Assembly: GCF_900111445.1 (NCBI RefSeq)
Contig: NZ_FOHE01000008.1
Location: 62,001-126,000 of the forward strand
Reading direction: 5' to 3'
DNA: 64,000 nucleotides
Origin: Oceanobacillus limi
GTDB taxonomy: Bacteria; Bacillota; Bacilli; Bacillales; Amphibacillaceae
Both the position numbers and the translations under genes were made by a program. Positions 58,678 to 64,000 of this stretch are shown one piece after another (position 1 is the stretch's first letter; every line of letters begins with the position of its first letter). A model generated the notes under the pieces. It was not told the origin of the DNA, ran no database searches, and saw only the letters and a list, made by a program, of their open reading frames with translations.

Positions 58678-58953
58678 ATGAGAACGAAGCGACAAGGTAT
58701 CATTGTTTGGTTTCAGCATATGAAAAATCTTAAGCAAATTAAGCGATATGGTCACTTACTTTATACATCGAAAAAACTCAAATATGCAGTTCTATATGTT
58801 GACCAATCAGCAATTGAAGAAATTGAGGCAAAACTATCGAAGCATTCTTTTGTCTCACGTGTAGATCGTTCTTTCAAGCCTGATATTCGTACGGATTTTG
58901 AAAATGCGAAGCCTGATAAAGCAAAGCAGTATGATTATAAAATGGGTATATGA
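58678..58953 (+). CDS. ylbG: YlbG family (UPF0298) protein
   Basis: 91 aa, RBS GCGAGGAGG. Small basic protein with GIIVWFQHMKNLKQIKRYGHLLYTSKKLKYAVLYV pattern of UPF0298 and conserved VSRVDRSFKPDIRT. Function unknown; gene order ylbF-ylbG-ylbH is kept. Confidence 0.88.
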   Translation: MRTKRQGIIVWFQHMKNLKQIKRYGHLLYTSKKLKYAVLYVDQSAIEEIEAKLSKHSFVSRVDRSFKPDIRTDFENAKPDKAKQYDYKMGI

Positions 58954-58987
58954 AACTTTGCGGTTATACGAGCCGCAAAGTTTTTTT
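58953..58987 (+). terminator. Intrinsic terminator of ylbG
   Basis: AACTTTGCGG/CCGCAAAGTT then TTTTTTT. Confidence 0.9.
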
Positions 58988-59069
58988 GTATTATATTTTT
59001 TACTAGAATCCACTTCTTTATTAGATTGGAATGAGTATAGTAAACTTTAATGTTAAAATTCCTAAGCAA

Positions 59070-59281
59070 TAAAAAAACCTGCAGAAATAATTCTGCAGGT
59101 CCCTTTGTTTTCTTGTTAGAAAACAAAAAGGCAAAGGGAGAGGAGAAACCGGAGGAGAACTTATGGGGAAGTGTAAGTCTCTTCTCCGTGTTTTGAAACA
59201 ACCAAGCTACGCATTAGCTGTCTCATGTGTTATTATGGACAAGGATTAGAAATATATACTTATTTTCTAATATTTTTTTAG
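59070..59281. ncRNA. Structured ylbH-leader-like region with opposed terminators
   Basis: Upstream of rsmD (ylbH), where a conserved ylbH leader RNA has been described in bacilli. Visible elements: ACCTGCAGAA/TTCTGCAGGT preceded by an A-run (59083-59110), which is a perfect terminator for a minus-strand transcript; GTTTTC/GAAAAC within CCCTTT/AAAGGG; a hairpin GGAGA-ACTTA/TAAGT-TCTCC (59154-59187); and ATTAGAAA/TTTCTAAT with ATTTTTTTA (59246-59281), a plus-strand terminator. Strand of the RNA is not fixed. The rest of 58988-59357 holds nothing else clear. Confidence 0.6.
59163..59249 (+). CDS. Putative 28-residue leader or small protein
   Basis: ATG five bases after GGAGGAG; the ORF reads MGKCKSLLRVLKQPSYALAV... 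and stops at 59249, exactly where a terminator stem begins. The ribosome site is partly within the hairpin 59154-59187, so translation could be controlled by folding. It may be a leader peptide or a chance ORF in a structured RNA. Confidence 0.4.
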   Translation: MGKCKSLLRVLKQPSYALAVSCVIMDKD

Positions 59282-59357
59282 AAGTGGAGTAAGTACAAAT
59301 TTAAACCGTTTTATGATAGGATTAATGTCGAATAATGTCACAGGATGAGGTGCTTTG

Positions 59358-59912
59358 ATGCGGATAGTTGCAGGTATACATAAAGGAAGACAATTGAAAG
59401 CTGTACCTGGTAAGTCAACTCGGCCAACTACTGATAAAGTGAAAGAGGCTATATTTCAAGTGATGGGTCCATTTTTTGACGGAGGTACTTGTTTAGATTT
59501 GTTTGCAGGAAGTGGTTCATTAGGAATCGAAGCAATTAGTAGAGGAATGGATAATGGTATTTTTATTGATAAACATCCAAAAGCTATACAAACAATCCAT
59601 GAGAATATCCGAAACTTTAAATTGGAAGATGTTACAGAAGTTTATCGCACAGACGCATTTCGTGCGTTAAAAGCTGTAGACAAGAGAGACCTTAAATTTA
59701 ATTTGATTTTTTTAGATCCACCGTATGGGAAAGTTAATTACACAAATTTATTGCAGGATATCGAAAAGAATCAACTGTTAACTGATGATGGCATTGTCTA
59801 CTGTGAACATGATCCAAAAGAATTATTTGAGATACCTATGGATAATTACCAAATACTAAAGCAAGGTGATTATGGTGGCGCTATTGGGGTAACGATAATT
59901 AAAAAATCTTGA
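59358..59912 (+). CDS. rsmD: 16S rRNA m2G966 methyltransferase RsmD (YlbH)
   Basis: 184 aa from ATG at 59358 (TTG at 59355 adjoins), RBS GAGG. SAM site LDLFAGSGSLGIEA, substrate-side catalytic motif LDPPYG. Methylates G966 of 16S rRNA (E. coli numbering). Followed by coaD after 30 bp, the common bacterial pair. Confidence 0.94.
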   Translation: MRIVAGIHKGRQLKAVPGKSTRPTTDKVKEAIFQVMGPFFDGGTCLDLFAGSGSLGIEAISRGMDNGIFIDKHPKAIQTIHENIRNFKLEDVTEVYRTDAFRALKAVDKRDLKFNLIFLDPPYGKVNYTNLLQDIEKNQLLTDDGIVYCEHDPKELFEIPMDNYQILKQGDYGGAIGVTIIKKS

Positions 59913-60422
<510 letters not shown>

Positions 60423-60485
60423 TTATCAGAGGGGACCTTTAACACTATAGAACGATGGATAGGTTTTGGTGCCAAGACTATTTCA

Positions 60486-60539
60486 GGAAAATCCCATAGC
60501 TGATACGTTTACTAGTAAAGGAATCAGTTTGGATTTTCC
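60486..60539 (+). terminator. Long hairpin after coaD
   Basis: GGAAAATCC/GGATTTTCC enclosing CTGAT/ATCAG and TTTAC/GTAAA; a short TTCC follows. Probable terminator of rsmD-coaD. Confidence 0.6.
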
Positions 60540-60558
60540 TTCCGTATTTGAAGTCTTA

Positions 60559-60589
60559 TTGCAGATAACGTATTTTAATGTGTCGTAAC
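60559..60589 (+). repeat. Solo border of composite repeat (third copy)
   Basis: Matches the 31-bp border at 17405-17435 apart from a few changes (shared TTGCAGATAACGTAT, then GTCGTAAC). No intact module A or B beside it. Confidence 0.65.
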
Positions 60590-60849
60590 TCTTTAGTTTG
60601 GCGAGATTTCATATTCTCCATCTTTCAATATAGATTTCAGCTACATGTAAGCTGATCCAATTGCAGAAGAAGGTATAATGTTTTTTTAGTAACCAGCCAT
60701 CTGATATTTACCTTTCAGCTCCGCTTTCTCCTTCATTACATTACAATTTCCTTGCTAAAAACTTATCCCTTTACTGACCTTTCGCAATTTCCAAAGGCTG
60801 TTACGGTAACAGTATTTTCGATTAACACAACTCTATTTCAGCAAATTCT

Positions 60850-62067
60850 TTAATATCTCTTTAATCGACGGAAGATGATTATAGCAGAAATGAATAAGAA
60901 TGCCATCGTTACTATTGGTCCGAATTGATTGAACAATTCTAAAACATAATACATCGTATTTTCTTGGTAAACTGGTTTGCTTACAGGTATTTGATCGAGT
61001 TCAATTACTTGACGATTAATATACAGAGGTTTGTACAAAATAATTACTAACATACCCGCAATGAAGCCGTGTAAAATTCTAGCCATAAAATAAGGAGTAA
61101 ATCGAATATCTGTCTTGGAAATGATGCTGGCTACTTGTGCTTGAACAGAAAATCCATTAAATCCAAGAATGAAGCTAACGATGATCATACTTGAAAGGAA
61201 AGGATCAATTGATTCTTTGGAAATTAAGTTAGCTCCAATGGTTATTTCAAATAGACCAGAAATAAAAGGTAATGCCAGTTCTACAGGTAATCCTATCAAG
61301 CTAAAGATCGTCTGAAATGCAACAGCTATAACTGGTGTTATATCTATTAAAAATAACAGTTTCGTTAATACGGAAAATAAGATAATGAAACCTCCAACCA
61401 TCACCAATGTCTTAATGGAATTTAGTACAGCATCACCCATTATTTCACCGAGAGGGCGTGAATCTTTCAATCGTGTCTCGTGCATTTCTTTAAAGGCGCG
61501 TTTTAAGGATACTTTTCTTCTGCTATTGTTCTGTTGTTTAGGTGCTTCTGCTTTTCGCCCGTAAAAACGCATGCAAATACCTACCATGGCATTTCCTACG
61601 TAATGGCATATTGCTAGCAAAATACCAAGTTTGGGATCATGAAAGAAGCCTACAGAGATTGCCCCGAATATAAATAGCGGACTAGAAGCGTTGGTAAAGG
61701 AAACAAGACGTTCTGCTTCAATTTGAGTTAATTGCTTTTCTTCTCGTAATCGAACGGAAATCTTTGCTCCAGTAGGGTAACCACTTGCCATCCCCATAAT
61801 CCATGCAAAGCTACCAGCCCCTGGAACATTAAATAAAGGACGCATGATTGGTTCAAATAATACGCCAACAAATCGAACTACTCCGAAACTAAGCAATAAA
61901 TCTGCTATAATAAAAAATGGTAATAAAGATGGAAAAACAATTTCCCACCACATATCGAGTCCACGGATACTTGCTTCCAAAGCGTCTTGTGGGAATTTAA
62001 TTAAAGTAAACGCAAAAAAGATGGTGAATCCTGCTAGCATTAAGGTTTTTATTATTTGTTTCAACAT
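60850..62067 (-). CDS. ylbJ: Sporulation integral membrane protein YlbJ
   Basis: 405 aa from ATG at 62067 (TTAGGAGG upstream; the longer ORF start at 62151 has no site). Nucleoside-recognition/gate-type membrane protein with about eight helices; WEIVFPSLLPFFIIADLL, MGMASGYPTGAKI, TNASSPLFIFG. YlbJ is a sigma-E-controlled protein needed for normal, heat-resistant spores. The ylbH-coaD-ylbJ order is that of B. subtilis; here ylbJ is convergent with coaD. Confidence 0.92.
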   Translation of the reverse strand: MLKQIIKTLMLAGFTIFFAFTLIKFPQDALEASIRGLDMWWEIVFPSLLPFFIIADLLLSFGVVRFVGVLFEPIMRPLFNVPGAGSFAWIMGMASGYPTGAKISVRLREEKQLTQIEAERLVSFTNASSPLFIFGAISVGFFHDPKLGILLAICHYVGNAMVGICMRFYGRKAEAPKQQNNSRRKVSLKRAFKEMHETRLKDSRPLGEIMGDAVLNSIKTLVMVGGFIILFSVLTKLLFLIDITPVIAVAFQTIFSLIGLPVELALPFISGLFEITIGANLISKESIDPFLSSMIIVSFILGFNGFSVQAQVASIISKTDIRFTPYFMARILHGFIAGMLVIILYKPLYINRQVIELDQIPVSKPVYQENTMYYVLELFNQFGPIVTMAFLFISAIIIFRRLKRY

Positions 62068-62444
62068 ATTGCCTCCTAAAGGTGAATCTTGTCTGTACTT
62101 ATTTTTATAGGAATAGTAAAATAATTTTAGCTTGTCCCTTATGCAATTCATTTGAAAAATCCTTTTAAGAGGTATATCCTATATGAATTACTGGACAGTT
62201 AAATCAAATATATTGGTTATCTAAAATCCGTTGAACAAAAATCGTTCATCACAAAGTGAATTGAGTTTTAAAATATGTACAGGCTATCGTATTTTTAAGA
62301 CAGGTTTGCATGTTTATATCAATATACGCACATACAACCTAGGTTTATGCCATACACTTTTTTACAAGCTATTAGAATTTTGTAGAGTTTATGTGATCCA
62401 CAAGTTGTATATTAGGTCATTCAACAGTTAAAGGGAGTTTTACG
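62068..62444. other. Divergent ylbJ-ylbL promoter region
   Basis: 377 bp, no ORF of merit. No repeat or structure was noticed and no promoter could be placed with confidence. The ylbK patatin-like gene found here in B. subtilis is absent. Confidence 0.5.
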
Positions 62445-63461
62445 ATGAAATTTTCCAAGAAGCAGATAATATTCTTAGTGATTGTCGTTGCCGTAGCTTT
62501 ATTCCTTTCTTCATATAAGTTACCTTTTTATATTCAAAAGCCTGGGGGAGCAGATGAGTTAAACCCAATTGTTGAAGTTGTAAATGGTTTTGAAAGTGAA
62601 GGGGATATGCATTTGGTAACAGTCAGAGGTGGACAAGCTAGCCCAATTCAATATATGTTTGCGAAACTTTTACCCTATCAAGACGTTTTACCACTTCATC
62701 AAGTTCGTCCAGAAGGAGTTTCTGAGGAAGAATATATTCAGGCTCAATTGCAGATGATGGATAGTTCACAGGAAAAAGCCATCGTAGTAGCTTATGAAGC
62801 TGCGAATGGTAATATATCAATTGAGGATAATGGAGTATATGTAGTATCTGTTTTGGAAGGGGTTCCTGCTGCTGAAATTCTTCAAATGGGAGATTTAATA
62901 ATGGCTATTGATGAAATTGAGATCCAGCGTGCAGAGGATTTAATTAGTTATGTAGAAAACAAAAAGTCAGGCGACACCATAACAGTTGAGTTTGAACGAA
63001 ATGGTGAAATACATACGGAAGACATTTTGCTTAGTGAGTTAGAAGAACTTGATAACAATGTTGGAATTGGAATTAGTTTAGTAACGGATAGAAATGTAGA
63101 AGTTGACCCAGAAGTAAAATTTTCCAGTGGTAGAATAGGTGGTCCGAGTGCTGGTTTGATGTTCTCCTTAGAGATATATGACCAACTAGTCGAAGAAGAC
63201 TTAACGAAAGGCTATGAGATAGCAGGAACTGGCGAAGTTGACTACGAAGGTAATGTAATGCGAATTGGTGGTATTGATAAGAAAGTAATTGCTGCAGACC
63301 GAGAAGGTTGTGATATTTTCTTTGCTCCGAATGAAAATGGAGCAAGCGATTCGAATTATGAACTTGCTAAGGAAACGGCAAAAGAAATTGAGACAGATAT
63401 GAAAATTGTGCCTGTAGATACATTTCAAGATGCACTCACTTATTTAGAGGAGTTAGAATAA
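62445..63461 (+). CDS. ylbL: PDZ-Lon-type membrane protease YlbL (SepM-like)
   Basis: 338 aa, RBS AAAGGGAG. N-terminal membrane anchor (residues 8-25), a PDZ domain (about 120-200, VYVVSVLEGVPAAEILQMGD) and a Lon-type S16 domain with catalytic Ser in GGPSAGLMF and Lys in GGIDKKVIAA. In B. subtilis YlbL with CtpA degrades the division inhibitor YneA after DNA damage. The active site faces outside. Confidence 0.93.
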   Translation: MKFSKKQIIFLVIVVAVALFLSSYKLPFYIQKPGGADELNPIVEVVNGFESEGDMHLVTVRGGQASPIQYMFAKLLPYQDVLPLHQVRPEGVSEEEYIQAQLQMMDSSQEKAIVVAYEAANGNISIEDNGVYVVSVLEGVPAAEILQMGDLIMAIDEIEIQRAEDLISYVENKKSGDTITVEFERNGEIHTEDILLSELEELDNNVGIGISLVTDRNVEVDPEVKFSSGRIGGPSAGLMFSLEIYDQLVEEDLTKGYEIAGTGEVDYEGNVMRIGGIDKKVIAADREGCDIFFAPNENGASDSNYELAKETAKEIETDMKIVPVDTFQDALTYLEELE

Positions 63462-63490
63462 AAAATAGACCTGGTAAGGTCTATTTTTTT
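63459..63490. terminator. Bidirectional terminator between ylbL and ylbM
   Basis: AATAGACCT/AGGTCTATT with A- and T-runs. Confidence 0.9.
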
Positions 63491-64000
63491 GTTACAATTG
63501 GACCGATTATTTCTTGTTTAAACAGACGATGCCGATTTTTAATAGGTAATACGCTGTAATAAGCGTTGGTTGCTCGTTCCTCCATAATAAGCATTTCATT
63601 AGTGTTACGACTTAGCTGTGTTACTAATGGGACATTCATTTCTTTTTTACGTACATTTAAATAAGCTTGTCCTTTTGAAGTTAAACCTAACAACCTAACG
63701 TAGGGTATCGTTGTTATATTCTCAATATGTTCCATCTCATACTTCTTTGTATTCGTTAGAAGATGTACGAATATACGTTGGATCCTTGTCCACGTATACC
63801 GTTTTGTTTTGATGTTAGAGACCCAATCTCTAAACGATATTGCTTTTTGAGCAGTCTTTTTTATACGATGCTCGATCCCTTCATCCATACCTTGGATTTC
63901 GGATAACTCATCTATACTCATCGTTTGAACTCGGTAAATTAAATAAGGAAAGTACCTTTCCCAATCATGCCAAGCTGTTGCCGTCTGCTTATATTCTTCT
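63481..64000 (-). CDS. tmcAL: tRNA(Met) cytidine acetate ligase TmcAL (YlbM), 5' partial
   Basis: The frame is open to the window's right edge, so only the C-terminal ~172 residues are seen; the ATG at 63921 is internal. The segment YFPYLIYRVQTMS...EGIEHRI, followed by KTKRYTWTRIQRIFVHLLTNT and YVRLLGLTSKGQAYL, matches the YlbM C terminus. TmcAL makes N4-acetylcytidine at the wobble base of elongator tRNA-Met. Position after ylbL agrees with B. subtilis. Confidence 0.88.
   Translation of the reverse strand, partial: EEYKQTATAWHDWERYFPYLIYRVQTMSIDELSEIQGMDEGIEHRIKKTAQKAISFRDWVSNIKTKRYTWTRIQRIFVHLLTNTKKYEMEHIENITTIPYVRLLGLTSKGQAYLNVRKKEMNVPLVTQLSRNTNEMLIMEERATNAYYSVLPIKNRHRLFKQEIIGPIVTKK

Larger units (their letters stand above)
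60423..60849. other. Gene-free region after coaD with solo repeat border
   Basis: 427 bp. Left part: the hairpin 60486-60539. At 60559-60589 lies a copy of the R1/R2 border. The rest has no ORF or clear structure and may be a decayed composite element. Confidence 0.55.

Noticed and set aside
58935-59201. 88-codon minus-strand ORF
   Set aside because: It crosses two terminators and the structured ylbH-leader region; composition is not protein-like.
59176-59241. 21-codon minus-strand ORF (MRQLMRSLVV...) in the ylbH leader region
   Set aside because: No ribosome site; the opposite-strand ORF has an excellent one. The minus-strand terminator still leaves a small RNA possible.

Overview
The window is a low-GC, endospore-forming Bacillaceae chromosome. 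Codon use, gene content and gene order are closest to an Oceanobacillus-like halotolerant bacillus; this placement is inferred from recognised proteins and not from a database search. Almost every gene has a Bacillus subtilis counterpart, and the order follows the B. subtilis ykyB-ykuE-fadH...pdhABCD...yktABC-yla-ftsW-pycA-cta-ylb stretch, with some genes missing and some inserted. Spo0E-like, YlaJ-like, YlbD and YlbJ proteins indicate sporulation. A BCCT betaine carrier fits a salt-exposed lifestyle.

Layout. 1-8.9 kb: the 3' end of a PAS-GGDEF-EAL protein, a zinc-ribbon membrane protein paired with a membrane-anchored trypsin-like protease, signal peptidase I, a Spo0E-like phosphatase, PatA, a non-coding composite repeat (R1), a Ric-type Fe-S repair protein and an EamA transporter. 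9-17.4 kb: the ykyB/ykuE/fadH/hlyIII/cbpB block, then dapH-ykuR-ykuS (acetylated lysine pathway; PatA supplies the missing transaminase) and ykuU/ykuV (thiol redox). 17.4-18.0 kb: a second composite repeat (R2), inverted relative to R1 and carrying a nested 92-bp insertion. 18.2-25.8 kb: a heterodimeric ABC exporter, KtrC, RNase J1 with RpoY, and peptide deformylase. 26-31.9 kb: YkyA lipoprotein and pdhABCD. 31.9-36.9 kb: betaine carrier, NodB-type lipoprotein, an SR1-like dual-function RNA encoding SR1P, a flavin oxidoreductase, YktA and YktB. 37-42.8 kb: suhB, yla genes, ylaN and ftsW. 42.8-54.4 kb: pycA and the complete caa3 oxidase locus (ctaA, ctaB, ctaCDEF, ctaG and a CtaM-like DUF420 protein). 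54.4-64 kb: an AI-2E family permease, YugN, ylbC-ylbG, a structured leader-like region before rsmD (ylbH), coaD, ylbJ, ylbL and the 3' part of ylbM/tmcAL.

Functional links: pdhABCD and PycA feed the TCA cycle and CtaA-G build and assemble the terminal oxidase that burns its electrons. CbpB, KtrC and PycA are all tied to c-di-AMP in relatives. SR1P is known in B. subtilis to bind GapA and promote its contact with RNase J1, whose gene is also here. Most transcription units end in clear intrinsic terminators, many of them shared by convergent genes.

The parts least explained by known genes are: the R1/R2 elements with inverted ends and covarying internal stems, the 59.07-59.28 kb region with a small Shine-Dalgarno-led ORF between two opposite-facing terminators, a structured intergenic element at 10.25-10.33 kb, and two tiny ORFs (26 and 28 codons). 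No CRISPR array, rRNA, tRNA, IS transposase or prophage was seen.
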